64,000 nucleotides of DNA from Streptomyces sp. NBC_00250 (GTDB lineage: Bacteria; Actinomycetota; Actinomycetes; Streptomycetales; Streptomycetaceae), in the NCBI RefSeq assembly GCF_036192275.1, contig NZ_CP108088.1, forward strand, positions 1,054,001 to 1,118,000, read 5' to 3'. Each line of letters opens with the position of its first letter. The stretch's first letter is position 1. The notes below the pieces were generated by a model. The model ran no database searches. It was not told the DNA's origin and saw only the letters and a list, made by a program, of their open reading frames with translations. Made by a program: the position numbers and the translations under genes. Below are positions 52,631-61,299 of the stretch, piece by piece.

Positions 52631-52677
52631 CGGTACGCCCCCGCCAGGACAGTGGATCACATGGCGGGGGCGTACCG
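52631..52677. terminator. Perfect hairpin between cellulase and aminopeptidase genes
   Basis: CGGTACGCCCCCGCCA and TGGCGGGGGCGTACCG form a 16-bp perfect stem around a 15-base loop, 36 bp after the minus-strand cellulase stop. It should end cellulase transcription before the aminopeptidase gene. Confidence 0.8.
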
Positions 52678-52712
52678 GAGACAGGGAGGCCGGACGTGTC
52701 AGGCCGCGACGG

Positions 52713-54197
52713 TCAGGAGGTCGGGAAGTCGTCCGCCGTCCTGACGCGGTCACGGATCCAGACCCCGGCGGGCTTCAGCGAGCCGGTGCCGGCCCACGGT
52801 CCGCCCGCGTCGCAGGTGCCCGTCTTGAAGACGGCGCCGCTGCGCTCGTCGTCGGAGAAGTTCCAGTTGACCCAGCTGATCTTCTTCGCGGCCATGAGGT
52901 CGAGGAAGCGCTGCGACATCGCGAAGTCGTTGCTGCCCTCGCCGGCGTAGTTCTGGGTGCCGAACTCGGTGACGAAGACGGGCAGCTTGTCGGCGGCGCG
53001 GGACAGGGTGTTCAGGTACTCGTCCCGGTGCGAGGAGGCGTAGAAGTGGAAGGTGTACATGATGTTGGTGGCGTTCACCGGGTTGGACACGACCTCGGAC
53101 TCGTTCGCGCCGTCGGAGACTCCGAACGAGGACCACGCGCGCGTGCCGACGAGGATCGGGGTCTCGGCGTCCTTGGCGCGGATGACCGGGATGAGCTGCT
53201 CGGCGTAGCTCTTGATGCGGGACCAGGCGACGCCGTTGGGCTCGTTGGCGATCTCGTACAGCAGGTTGGTCTTGGAGCCGTGGCGCTGGGCGATCTCGGT
53301 GAAGAAGGTCTTGGCGCGGGCCAGGTTGTAGTGCGGGTCGCCCGGGTCGAGCATGTGCCAGTCGACGATCACGTACATCCCGCGGGCGGTGGCCTGCTCG
53401 ATGAGGGAGTGGGCGAGGTCGGTGTACTTGCGCGGGTCGGTCTCGTAGCCCTCCTCCTGGACGTAGGTGGAGACGCGCAGGACGTCCGCGTTCCAGTCCT
53501 TGGCGAGGGCGTCGAGCGAACCGCCGGTCAGGCACTGGCTGTACCACTGGGTGCCGTGGCTGGACATGCCGCGGAGCTGGATCGGCTTGTCGTACTGGTT
53601 GCAGAGCTTGGTGCCGCAGACCTCCAGCTGGCCGTTGACGGCGGCGGGGGTGGTGCCGGTGGGCGGCGTGGTGGTGGCGTTGTCGACGGTGAGGTGGTCG
53701 ACGTTGGGGCCGCCGTTGGCGGTGGTGGCGGTGGCGCGGATCGTGTTGGCGCCGGCCTTGAGAGTGGTGGTGACGGTGGTGGTCGCCCAGCTCGTCCAGG
53801 CGCCGGTGCCGGCGAAGGACTTGCCGGAGGCGGCTACGGAGCCGTTGACGGCTATGTCCATGGGGCGGTTGGTGGTGGTGCCGTTGGCGTAGCGCAGGGT
53901 GAGGGTCGCGGGGCCCGCTTGGGCGGCGTTGACGTTCCACTGGACGTAACTGCCGGTGGCGTTGTCGTAGTTGACGAAGCCGTTGCCGGTGAATCCGGTG
54001 TGGTTGGACTCGACCGCACCCTGGGAGACGGTGGCCGCCTCGGCCTCGTGGGTGACGGGGGCGGCGGTCGCGGTGGGCGGGGCGGTGGCGAGGCCGAGGA
54101 GGAGGGCGCCGAGGGCGGTTCCGGCGACGCCGAGGCGCCGGAGTCCGGGCCGCTGGGCGATTCTGATGCGGGGTCGTACGGATCGTGCCGAAGTCAT
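52713..54197 (-). CDS. Secreted GH5 endoglucanase with N-terminal CBM
   Basis: 494 aa. Signal peptide 1-46 (LGALLLGLATAPPTATAAP). The CBM35/CBM6-like module at about 47-175 has HEAEAATVSQGAVESNHTGF, GFVNYDNATGSYVQWNVNAA and RPMDIAVNGSVA. A Thr/Pro linker precedes the GH5 domain: QLRGMSSHGTQWYSQCLTGG, YVIVDWHMLDPGDPHYNLAR, LLYEIANEPNGVAWSRIKSY (acid/base Glu) and LPVFVTEFGTQNYAGEGSND (nucleophile Glu). It cleaves beta-1,4-glucan outside the cell. GGAG lies 7 nt before the ATG at 54197. Confidence 0.93.
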   Translation of the reverse strand: MTSARSVRPRIRIAQRPGLRRLGVAGTALGALLLGLATAPPTATAAPVTHEAEAATVSQGAVESNHTGFTGNGFVNYDNATGSYVQWNVNAAQAGPATLTLRYANGTTTNRPMDIAVNGSVAASGKSFAGTGAWTSWATTTVTTTLKAGANTIRATATTANGGPNVDHLTVDNATTTPPTGTTPAAVNGQLEVCGTKLCNQYDKPIQLRGMSSHGTQWYSQCLTGGSLDALAKDWNADVLRVSTYVQEEGYETDPRKYTDLAHSLIEQATARGMYVIVDWHMLDPGDPHYNLARAKTFFTEIAQRHGSKTNLLYEIANEPNGVAWSRIKSYAEQLIPVIRAKDAETPILVGTRAWSSFGVSDGANESEVVSNPVNATNIMYTFHFYASSHRDEYLNTLSRAADKLPVFVTEFGTQNYAGEGSNDFAMSQRFLDLMAAKKISWVNWNFSDDERSGAVFKTGTCDAGGPWAGTGSLKPAGVWIRDRVRTADDFPTS

Positions 54198-54260
54198 GGG
54201 GGTCTCCACGGTACGACGAACGAGGTCGGGGGGACTGCCCAGTTGGACAACTGGACTGGA

Positions 54261-54273
54261 AGGAAACTTTCCT
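54261..54273. promoter_or_regulatory. AGGAAA-C-TTTCCT palindrome upstream of the cellulase gene
   Basis: A perfect 6-bp inverted repeat with a single central base, 64 bp upstream of the GH5 start. Similar GGAAAGTTTCC boxes occur before other secreted glycan-hydrolase genes of Streptomyces, as I remember. It differs from the CebR (TGGGAGCGCTCCCA) and DasR consensus sites. The binding protein is unknown. Confidence 0.5.
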
Positions 54274-54351
54274 AACGGATGAATAGCAGGGCCGTGGACC
54301 CGCTCGCAAGGGTCATGACAAGAGACGCTGTTCAGCGGGCTGACAGCGGGG

Positions 54352-54376
54352 CCCGGCGGCGGGGCCTGCCGCCGGG
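54352..54376. terminator. Hairpin downstream of the betaine-type binding protein gene
   Basis: CCCGGCGGC and GCCGCCGGG form a 9-bp stem with a 7-base loop, 12 bp after the minus-strand stop at 54388. It ends the ABC operon before the cellulase promoter region. Confidence 0.7.
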
Positions 54377-54387
54377 AGCCCGTGACC

Positions 54388-55356
54388 TCAGCGCGGGACG
54401 AGCCCCTTCCCCGCGAGATAGTTCCGCGCCACGTCCTCCGGGAGGCGCCGCCAGCTGTCCACCTCCTCGTTGAGCCGGGTCAGATCGGCCGTGGTCAGGA
54501 CCGTGTTGAGGCGGGAGAGCGCCCGGACGACACCCTCGCTCCCGGCGCGGGCGCGGTTGACGACGGGGACGATGTGGTCGGCGTTCTGCAGACGTCTGTC
54601 GTCGGCGAGGAGCACGAGCCCGAACTCGTCGAGCGTGGCATCGGTGGTCGTGGTCAGCACCAGCTGGTCCTCGCCGTTCTGGACGGCCTGCTTGGCCGGG
54701 GTCGTACCGACGCCCTTGGGGTCGACGGCGGTCACGTCGATGCCGTAGACCTCCCTCAGACCGGGGGCGCAGTACGGCCGTCGGACGCATTCGTCACCGG
54801 CGGCGAGCCGAACGGGGAGGCCTGTGGCGCCGAGGTCGCCGAGGGTCTTCAGACGGTGCTCGGCGGCGAAGGCGGCGGTGACCGCGAAGGCGTTCTGGTC
54901 GACGGCGCGGCCCGCGTCGAGGACGGTGAGCCCGCGCGGGGCGGCGAGCGCGCGAAGCGCGGTCATGGTGGCGGCCGTGTCGGGCGAGCCGACGGTCGGC
55001 GCGTCGGCCCCGTTGGCCTTGGCGTTCAGCCAGTCGGCGAACGTCGCCGCGTACTCCGGTACGACGTCGATCTGACCGCGTTCCAGAGCCGGTTCGTACA
55101 GCTCGCGGTTGGTGACGGAGAGGATCTTCGTGCCGTACCCGGCCTCTTCCAGCAGCAGGGCGTACATCTGGGCCAGCAGGTCGCTCTCGGTGAAACCGGC
55201 CGAGCCGACGATCAGCCGGCGGCTGTTCCCCGGCGGGGCGGTGACCTCGCCCTGGTCCTCGAGGGACGGGCCCGCGGAGCAGCCGCCGAGTGCGGCGCAG
55301 GCCGCCAGGAGGACTCCGCGGGCGACGACTCCGGGCCGTTGGGGCGATCCGGTCAC
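54388..55356 (-). CDS. Glycine betaine/choline-type ABC substrate-binding lipoprotein
   Basis: 322 aa OpuAC/ProX-like protein. Lipobox ALGGC (Cys26), RLIVGSAGFTESDLLAQMYA, YGTKILSVTNRELYEPALER, GQIDVVPEYAATFADWL and LVLTTTTDATLDEFGLVLLA, matching OpuCC/OsmF-like binding proteins. GTG at 55356 overlaps the permease stop (GTGA). The ligand could be betaine, choline, carnitine or another osmolyte. Confidence 0.88.
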   Translation of the reverse strand: MTGSPQRPGVVARGVLLAACAALGGCSAGPSLEDQGEVTAPPGNSRRLIVGSAGFTESDLLAQMYALLLEEAGYGTKILSVTNRELYEPALERGQIDVVPEYAATFADWLNAKANGADAPTVGSPDTAATMTALRALAAPRGLTVLDAGRAVDQNAFAVTAAFAAEHRLKTLGDLGATGLPVRLAAGDECVRRPYCAPGLREVYGIDVTAVDPKGVGTTPAKQAVQNGEDQLVLTTTTDATLDEFGLVLLADDRRLQNADHIVPVVNRARAGSEGVVRALSRLNTVLTTADLTRLNEEVDSWRRLPEDVARNYLAGKGLVPR

Positions 55357-56018
55357 GTGCCGCTCCCCCGGGCGCCGAGGCGCTGGACGGCCTCGAAGAC
55401 CCCCTCCACGAGCAGCGCGAGCACCGCGACGAGACAGGCGCCGGCGACGACCTGCGGGGTGGAGGCGAGATTGAACCCGGCCGTGATGATCCGGCCGAGC
55501 CCGCCGCCGCCCGCGAGCGCGGCCACGGTGGCGGTGGCGACGAGCTGGACGGCGGCGATCCGTACCCCGGTGAGGATCAGCGGCAGCGCGAGCGGCAGTT
55601 CGACCCGGGCGAGGGTCTGGCCGCCGGTCATGCCCATGCCCCGGGCGGCCCGTACGACATCGGGGTCGACGCCCCGCATGCCCACGTAGGCGTTGGTCAG
55701 CAGCGGGGGTACGGCGAAGAGGACGAGGGCGATGATCGTCGGCCACTCGCCGAACGAGCCGATCGGACTGAGGAGGAGCAGGACGAGGACGGCGAAGGTG
55801 GGGACCGCACGGCCGACGTTGGAGAGGCTCACGGCCAGCGCGCCGCCCTTGCCGAGGTGACCGAGGACGAGGGCGACCGGCAGGGCGATCGCACAGCTGA
55901 TGACGAGGCAGACGACGGTGAGGAAGAGGTGCTCGGCGAGCCGGTGCCAGATTCCGTTCTCCCCCGACCAGTGCGCGGAGGTGGTGAGCCAGGACCAGGC
56001 GTCGGCGAGGGTGGTCAT
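55353..56018 (-). CDS. Glycine betaine/choline-type ABC permease 2
   Basis: 221 aa, OpuCB/OpuCD-like. HLFLTVVCLVISCAIALPVA, NVGRAVPTFAVLVLLLLSPI, TNAYVGMRGVDPDVVRAARG (EAA-type loop) and MGMTGGQTLARVELPLALPL. It pairs with the permease upstream, 49 bp away, and is coupled to the binding protein. Confidence 0.88.
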   Translation of the reverse strand: MTTLADAWSWLTTSAHWSGENGIWHRLAEHLFLTVVCLVISCAIALPVALVLGHLGKGGALAVSLSNVGRAVPTFAVLVLLLLSPIGSFGEWPTIIALVLFAVPPLLTNAYVGMRGVDPDVVRAARGMGMTGGQTLARVELPLALPLILTGVRIAAVQLVATATVAALAGGGGLGRIITAGFNLASTPQVVAGACLVAVLALLVEGVFEAVQRLGARGSGT

Positions 56019-56067
56019 ACGGCTGTCCCGCAGGTCGAGAGGACGGTCCCGCAGGCCCGTGAGCCGG

Positions 56068-56748
56068 TCATGCCGCCTGCCCGCGCGTCCACGGCGTGAG
56101 CAGGCGTTGCGTGCCGAGGAGAAGCAGGTCGGCGGCGATCGCGATCAGGACGCAGAGCACCGAGGCGGTGAGGACCTGGGCCTTGAAGTAGGTGTTCATC
56201 CCGGAGTAGATGAGATTGCCGAGACCGCCGTGGCCGACGATCGCGCCGATCGTGACCAGGGAGACGGCGGAGACGGTGGCGATCCGCAGCCCTGCCATGG
56301 CCGCGGGCACGGCGAGCGGCAGCTCGACGCCGAGAAGGAGCCGGACCGGGCCGTACCCGAGGCCACGGGCGGCCTGGCGGGTCTCCTCGGGGACGGCGCG
56401 GAGCCCGGCCAGGATGTTCCGGACGAGGAGGGTGAGCGAGTACAGGACGAGGCCCGCCACGACCAGCGCGGCGGAGAGTCCGTACACGGGCAGGAGCAGC
56501 GAGAACATCGCGAGCGCCGGAATCGTGTACAGGAGCGTGGTGACGCCCAGGATCGGTCCGGACGCCCAGCGCCGGCGGCGGGCGGCGACCGCGAGGGGCA
56601 GGGCGAGCACCAGGGCGAGGGCCACGGAGATGCCCGCCAGCTGGAGGTGCTGGACGACGGCGTCGGTGAGGATCTCGCTCCGCGTGGAGAGATAGGCGCC
56701 GCAGATCCACTCGTTGCGGGCGAGGCAGTCGTCTGGCGGCGCGGTCAC
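56068..56748 (-). CDS. Glycine betaine/choline-type ABC permease 1
   Basis: 226 aa. HLQLAGISVALALVLALPLA, TTLLYTIPALAMFSLLLPVY, NILAGLRAVPEETRQAARGL and GYGPVRLLLGVELPLAVPAA. The GTG start at 56748 is the first in frame. An ATPase gene usually precedes this permease in such operons, but here the next upstream gene is a VOC protein, so the ATPase must be encoded elsewhere. Confidence 0.87.
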   Translation of the reverse strand: MTAPPDDCLARNEWICGAYLSTRSEILTDAVVQHLQLAGISVALALVLALPLAVAARRRRWASGPILGVTTLLYTIPALAMFSLLLPVYGLSAALVVAGLVLYSLTLLVRNILAGLRAVPEETRQAARGLGYGPVRLLLGVELPLAVPAAMAGLRIATVSAVSLVTIGAIVGHGGLGNLIYSGMNTYFKAQVLTASVLCVLIAIAADLLLLGTQRLLTPWTRGQAA

Positions 56749-56873
56749 CCTCCCATTCGAGGCGGTACGCGGCCGCCGCGCACGCGGGCCGGTCCGTTCG
56801 GGGGCGGGGACCGGGCCGGTGGGCTGCGCCGACGTCCGGGCGATTGCGGTCAGCGGTCTTCATGGAGGACCGG

Positions 56874-57263
56874 TCAGCGGTTCTCCTGGAGGACCGACAG
56901 GACGTTGCCCGCCGGGTCCGTGAACCACGCGATGGCCGGTCCGCCCTCGACCCGCACGATGCCCTTGGCGTCGGCCTCGAAGCCGTCGTACCGCTCCAGG
57001 GTCACTCCGCGCCCCGTCAGCTCGTCCACGGCCCGGTCGATGTCCTCGACCTCGAAGTTGAGGATCGTGTAGGTCGCCGGGGTGTGGTTGTCCTTCGGGT
57101 AGACGAAGACCCGCGCCCCGCCGGCCAGGGTGAGGAAGAGCATCCGCATGTCGCCCTGCCCCTCCTCGCCCACCTTCAGGCCGAGGGTCTCGCCGTAGAA
57201 GCGCCGGGCGGCGTCCAGGTCGTCGACCGAGAAACCGCTGAATGCCGAGGTTTCGCCGAACAT
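56874..57263 (-). CDS. VOC-family (glyoxalase-like) single-domain protein
   Basis: 129 aa, one glyoxalase-like module pair. [60 protein letters not shown] and [19 protein letters not shown]. Family members bind a divalent metal and act on small molecules or serve as resistance proteins. No partner is obvious; the gap downstream (56749-56873) carries no gene. Confidence 0.87.
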   Translation of the reverse strand: MFGETSAFSGFSVDDLDAARRFYGETLGLKVGEEGQGDMRMLFLTLAGGARVFVYPKDNHTPATYTILNFEVEDIDRAVDELTGRGVTLERYDGFEADAKGIVRVEGGPAIAWFTDPAGNVLSVLQENR

Positions 57264-57354
57264 GGCGTGCTCCTTTCCGGGGGCCCGTTGCGAGGCACCC
57301 CTTCCAGGATCCGCCGAGTGTCCGCCGCCCGCCGCTCAGGTGAGGCCGGGTGGC

Positions 57355-58185
57355 TCAGGGAGCGATCGGCAGCTGCCGCTTGTGCTCGGTGAGCTCGTAG
57401 CGCCGCACGATCGTGGCGAAGGCGGCCTCGGCGACCGGCTTCCCCTCCAGGAAGTCGTCGATGTCGTCGTAGGTGACGCCGAGCGCGTCCTCGTCGGGCT
57501 TGCCCGGGTCGAGGGTCTCCAGGTCGGCCGTGGGGGTCTTCCACACCAGCTCGGCCGGGGCGCCGAGCTCGGCCGCGACGGCGCGGACGCGCCGCTTGGT
57601 CAGACCGGTGAGCGGGACGACGTCGGCGGCGCCGTCGCCGAACTTGGTGAAGAAGCCGGAGACGGCCTCCGCGGCGTGGTCGGTGCCCACGACGAGTCCG
57701 TCGTTCGCCCCGGCGACCGCGTACTGGGCGATCATCCGCTGGCGGGCCTTGATGTTGCCCTGCACGAAGTCCTGGTGGTGGGCGTCGCGGAAGGTCACGC
57801 CGCCGGCGAGACCGGCGTCGAGGGCCGCGTCGCTGGCCGCCTTGACGTCCACGGTGAGGACCTCGTCGGCGCGGATGAAGTCGAGGGCGGTCTGCGCGTC
57901 CTTCTCGTCGGCCTGGACGCCGTACGGCAGGCGCATCGCGTAGAAGGTGGCCTCGTGGCCGGCGGCGCGGGCCCGCTCCACGGCGAGCTGGCAGAGCCGT
58001 CCGGCGGTGGTGGAGTCGACGCCGCCGCTGATGCCGAGGACGAGGGAGCGCAGCCCGGTCGAGGTGAGCCGCTCGGTGAGGAAGGCCACGCGGCGCTCGA
58101 TCTCGGCCCGCGGGTCGAAGGTCTCGGCCACCTGGAGGTCCCGGGCGATCTGCTGCTGGAGGGCGGTGGACGCCGGGTCGGTCAC
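57355..58185 (-). CDS. nadE: Ammonia-dependent NAD+ synthetase
   Basis: 276 aa, the length of the NH3-dependent, glutaminase-less form. The PP-loop is [18 protein letters not shown] (SGGVDS at 53-58). [78 protein letters not shown] and [20 protein letters not shown] follow; all are signature segments of E. coli and B. subtilis NadE. It amidates nicotinic acid adenine dinucleotide with ATP and ammonia. Confidence 0.96.
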   Translation of the reverse strand: MTDPASTALQQQIARDLQVAETFDPRAEIERRVAFLTERLTSTGLRSLVLGISGGVDSTTAGRLCQLAVERARAAGHEATFYAMRLPYGVQADEKDAQTALDFIRADEVLTVDVKAASDAALDAGLAGGVTFRDAHHQDFVQGNIKARQRMIAQYAVAGANDGLVVGTDHAAEAVSGFFTKFGDGAADVVPLTGLTKRRVRAVAAELGAPAELVWKTPTADLETLDPGKPDEDALGVTYDDIDDFLEGKPVAEAAFATIVRRYELTEHKRQLPIAP

Positions 58186-58277
58186 GGGGGTCTCCTCGTC
58201 AGGTCAGGGGCTACGGGGGTCGACTTTACGCACCCGGGCCGGGGCACGTCGCCCTGCCCCGTGCCCGAAAGAGCAGG

Positions 58278-58532
58278 TCAGACTCCGGAAGGGGCCTCCA
58301 GCGACCGGGCCGGGCTCCGGTGGGCCCGTACGAGGACGGCGGCGGTGACGACGAGGATGAGGTCGAGCAGGGCGAGGGAGGCCGGCGGCGGCAGCCGGAC
58401 GGCGGCGACACCGGCCACGGCGCAGGCGGCGCCCGCGAGGAGGCGTGCGATCCGTGCGCGGTGGCGCGACAGAACCAGGCCCTGGTGACGAGACGGAGCG
58501 CCGTCCGCCCGCAGGACAGGGCCCGGTGGTGG
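58278..58532 (-). CDS. Possible small membrane protein ORF lacking a standard start codon
   Basis: Directly after the TAG of the sulfite-oxidase-like gene, the same frame stays open for 84 codons. They encode two hydrophobic segments (LLAGAACAVAGVAAV and LALLDLILVVTAAVLV) and a basic tail to TGA at 58278-58280. There is no ATG, GTG or TTG, only CTG codons. It could be a CTG-started gene, a gene remnant, or the product of stop-codon readthrough. GC-rich DNA yields long open frames, so this remains tentative. Confidence 0.3.
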   Translation of the reverse strand, partial: PPPGPVLRADGAPSRHQGLVLSRHRARIARLLAGAACAVAGVAAVRLPPPASLALLDLILVVTAAVLVRAHRSPARSLEAPSGV

Positions 58533-59681
58533 CTACGCCGTCTCTCGGGCCGCGGTCGCGTCGGGGGTGCAGAGAACCTCGACGCGCTGGACGAGGTTGT
58601 TGGCGAAGCCGCCGCGGTTCCAGGGTTCGACCAGCGGCTGGACGTTGCCCTCGGCGTCGGTGGCCCGCACGGTCAGATGGCGCAGGCCCGGTGTCGCCGT
58701 CCAGGTGGTCCGCCAGGCGGACCAGGCCCAGGGGTGCGCCGGGTCCCGGACGACCTCGGCCTCGGTCCAGGCCGCACCGCCGTCCTCGCTCACCTCGACG
58801 CGGGTGACCGGACCGTGGCCCGACCAGGCGCGCCCGGCGAGCGGGACGGGCCCCGGGCGGACCACCCGGGTCCTGGACATGAAGTCGGGGAACCCGGGTG
58901 GCACCATCAGGGCCCGGGGCGCGATGAGGGTGACCGGCTCCCCCGGGTCCTCGGGCCCCTGCCGGAGGCGATAGGCCACGCGCTGCTGGAAGCCGGCGTA
59001 CGGGGCGTCGGTGAGCGTGATGTCGTGGAGCCACTTCACATGGGCCATGCCGTACCAGCCGGGGACGACGAGCCGGAGCGGGCTGCCGTGCTGCGGGGGC
59101 AGGGGCGCCCCGTTCATGGCGTACGCGACGAGGACGTCGCGGGCCGGGTCGGCGGCCGTCGTCAGCGGGAGGCTCCGCCGGTAGTCCTGCTCGACGCCCC
59201 GCTCCACACCGTGGTCGGCGCCCGTGAACACCGCCTCGACGGCGTCCTCCGCGATCCCCGCCTCCGCGAGCAGTGTCGCGAGGGGGACGCCGGTCCAGTC
59301 GGCGGTCCCGACGGCCTCGACCAGCCAGGGCTGGCTGACGGGGCGGGGCGACAGCCGGGCGCGCCCGTTCCCCGCGCACTCCAGGGTCACCCGGCGGGTG
59401 ACGGAGGGCCGGGAGCGGAGTGCGTCCAGGTCCAGGGCGAGGCTCCGGAGGACCCGGCCCCCGACGGTGAGCCGCCAGCCGTCGGCGGCGGTGTCGGGGA
59501 TGTCGTAGTGCACGAGGACGTAGTGGACTCCGGGCGGGGTGACGTCGTACCGCAGGGCTTCCAGCGGCAGTCCGTGGTTGCGGGCGGCGAGGGCCAGCTC
59601 CTGCACGGTGACGCCCTCGTCCGGCCCGGCCACGCGTCCTGGTGTGCTGATGTCGCTCAGACCACTCAGGGATCCGTCCAT
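58533..59681 (-). CDS. Sulfite-oxidase-like molybdopterin oxidoreductase
   Basis: 382 aa. The Moco-binding domain has VTLECAGNGRARLSPRPVSQ with the molybdenum-ligand Cys102, VGTADWTGVPLATLLAEAGI, LLVAYAMNG-type segment DVLVAYAMNGAPLPPQHGSP, LRLVVPGWYGMAHVKWLHDI, and the C-terminal Ig-like dimerisation domain (VSEDGGAAWTEAEVVRDP, LTVRATDAEGNVQPLVEPWN). There is no haem domain or signal peptide, so it is a cytoplasmic plant-type or YedY-relative enzyme. The start at 59681 fits the family; an upstream in-frame extension is unconserved. Confidence 0.9.
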   Translation of the reverse strand: MDGSLSGLSDISTPGRVAGPDEGVTVQELALAARNHGLPLEALRYDVTPPGVHYVLVHYDIPDTAADGWRLTVGGRVLRSLALDLDALRSRPSVTRRVTLECAGNGRARLSPRPVSQPWLVEAVGTADWTGVPLATLLAEAGIAEDAVEAVFTGADHGVERGVEQDYRRSLPLTTAADPARDVLVAYAMNGAPLPPQHGSPLRLVVPGWYGMAHVKWLHDITLTDAPYAGFQQRVAYRLRQGPEDPGEPVTLIAPRALMVPPGFPDFMSRTRVVRPGPVPLAGRAWSGHGPVTRVEVSEDGGAAWTEAEVVRDPAHPWAWSAWRTTWTATPGLRHLTVRATDAEGNVQPLVEPWNRGGFANNLVQRVEVLCTPDATAARETA

Positions 59682-59828
59682 GCCCTCATGGTGCGCCGCG
59701 GGCAGGGGCGTGGCACCTCGGCACCGGCCGGGCCCGGGAGCGATCGATGAACGACACGGCACCCCTGGGTCGCGTCCGGAAAGTCCCGCCCGGCCCGCGG
59801 GCAGACGGCGCTACCTTCCGGACACGAC

Positions 59829-60254
59829 CTAGTCGGCGGTGACTCCCCAGTAGCCGATCCCGGCGGGCTCGCCGTCGCGATAGAGCACGGTGCAGTTGCC
59901 CTGGGCCCGATCCGGATACTCCAACCGCCCTGAGTCGAGTGCCTCGTCCCATTCCTCGTAGGTGGGTCGGCCGCCGGGGGACCAGGCGCGCACCTCGTCA
60001 TCGGTCAGCGGCCGCAGGAACGGACCGTCGTTGTCCGTGTCGGTGGCCTCGATCATGGAGGGGAAGTCCAGCACGGTGGCCGTGCCGCCGGTGAAGATGT
60101 ACTCGTGCCATGCCGGGTCCCGCCACAACTCCTCGATGGATCGCCCTTCGAAGCCGTGGTCGTCCCGCGCGAACGTCTCCTCTCGGGCCTGCCGGAACGC
60201 GGCCTCCGGATCACGCTGGTACGGGCCCGTCTGAGTCCACGCGTTACCGCCCAT
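59829..60254 (-). CDS. Hypothetical protein
   Basis: 141 aa, not recognised. It is acidic and rich in aromatic residues (MGGNAWTQTGPYQRDPEAAF, IEELWRDPAWHEYIFTGGTA, FLRPLTDDEVRAWSPGGRPT, NCTVLYRDGEPAGIGYWGVT). There is no signal peptide or membrane segment. GGGAGGGA before the ATG is a strong ribosome site, and coding bias is like the neighbours, so I trust it as a gene. The compact repeat-free sequence recalls small Streptomyces proteins of toxin/immunity neighbourhoods but I have no direct support. Confidence 0.75.
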   Translation of the reverse strand: MGGNAWTQTGPYQRDPEAAFRQAREETFARDDHGFEGRSIEELWRDPAWHEYIFTGGTATVLDFPSMIEATDTDNDGPFLRPLTDDEVRAWSPGGRPTYEEWDEALDSGRLEYPDRAQGNCTVLYRDGEPAGIGYWGVTAD

Positions 60255-60439
60255 GTCTGCTCCCTCCCCTATGAACTGTCCTGGCCGAGCGGCAGCGTAG
60301 GGGACGGCACCGACAGCGCACTCCGCGGCGAGGTGCTCCCGCCTCGGCGCGCCGGTGGTCCGCGCCGTACCGACATGCGCGGGAACCGGCCCGGTGATGC
60401 AATGGATCCACCGAAAGCCACGACACCAGGGGTTACGCC

Positions 60440-60883
60440 GTGAACGACGAAGCCGAAGAGCTGGGACCGATCGACTACCTGATCGTGGAGTTCCCAGGCA
60501 ACCGAATGACGGGCGAGGGCCTGCCCCTCCTGGTCGATCTCGTGGACCGTGGCCTCATTCGCATCCTCGACCTGACCTTCGTCAGGAAGGAGGAGGACGG
60601 CTCCGTGAGCGGCCTGGAGATCGCCGACCTCACCGGCGACGGCGAGCTCGACCTGGCGGTCTTCGAGGGCGTCTCCTCCGGACTCCTCGGCCAGGACGAC
60701 CTCGAAGAGGCCGCAGGCGCCCTGCAGCCGGGCAGTTCCGCCGGCATTCTGGTCTACGAGAACCGTTGGGCCGCGCCCTTCGCGGCGGCCCTGAACCGCA
60801 GCGGTGCCCAGGTGGTCGCCTCCGGGCGGATCCCGGTCCCCGCCGTCCTGGCCGCGCTCGACACCGCGGACGACGCTCGCTGA
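60440..60883 (+). CDS. DUF6325 family protein
   Basis: 147 aa. GPIDYLIVEFPGNRMTGEGL, LPLLVDLVDRGLIRILDLTF and VENRWAAPFAAALNRSGAQ-type C-terminus (ILVYENRWAAPFAAALNRSG) are the hallmarks of this stress-associated family. The GTG start has AGGGG 8 nt upstream. It is followed after 40 bp by a SHOCT protein, a pairing seen repeatedly in actinobacteria; both may be linked to a membrane or stress response, but the function is unknown. Confidence 0.85.
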   Translation: MNDEAEELGPIDYLIVEFPGNRMTGEGLPLLVDLVDRGLIRILDLTFVRKEEDGSVSGLEIADLTGDGELDLAVFEGVSSGLLGQDDLEEAAGALQPGSSAGILVYENRWAAPFAAALNRSGAQVVASGRIPVPAVLAALDTADDAR

Positions 60884-60923
60884 GCGTCGTCCGACGTCAG
60901 TCGAGGAACAGAAGGGAACCTCC

Positions 60924-61211
60924 ATGCCAGGCCTCCTCCGCGGCGTCGCGCGTACGGCCGTCGTCGCCGGAACCGCAACCGCCGTGTCGAACCGAGTGAG
61001 CCGCCGCCAGCAGGGCCGGTGGGCGGCACAGCAGGAACAGGAATACGCAGCTCCGCCACCGCCGCCCGCGGCCGCACCGCCGCCCCCTCCGGCGGGCTCC
61101 GACATGACGAGCAAGATCGACCAGCTCAAGCAGCTCGGCGAGCTCAGGGACCAGGGCGTACTCACCGACAGCGAGTTCGAGGAACAGAAGCGCAGGATTC
61201 TCCAGGCCTAG
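60924..61211 (+). CDS. SHOCT-domain protein
   Basis: 95 aa. The N-terminal basic/Ala segment (LLRGVARTAVVAGTATAVSN) may bind membranes. A Pro-rich linker then precedes the C-terminal SHOCT helix pair MTSKIDQLKQLGELRDQGVL and TDSEFEEQKRRILQA. SHOCT modules mediate oligomerisation and appear in many unrelated proteins. The start at 60924 has GAAGGGAA 6 nt upstream. Confidence 0.9.
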   Translation: MPGLLRGVARTAVVAGTATAVSNRVSRRQQGRWAAQQEQEYAAPPPPPAAAPPPPPAGSDMTSKIDQLKQLGELRDQGVLTDSEFEEQKRRILQA

Positions 61212-61235
61212 GCCTCGAAACCGGCCCGGGCCCAG

Positions 61236-61299
61236 GGGGTGTCTTGTGGATCAGCCCCGATCAGGTAGCCCTGATCGGGGCTGATCCACAAGACACCCC
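61236..61299. terminator. 29-bp perfect bidirectional terminator hairpin
   Basis: The arms 61236-61264 (GGGGTGTCTTGTGGATCAGC onward) and 61271-61299 are perfect reverse complements around a GTAGCC loop. It sits between the convergent SHOCT and NB-ARC genes and ends at the last base before the stop at 61300. The length and perfection exceed normal terminators; it could also be processed RNA or a small palindromic repeat element. Confidence 0.85.
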
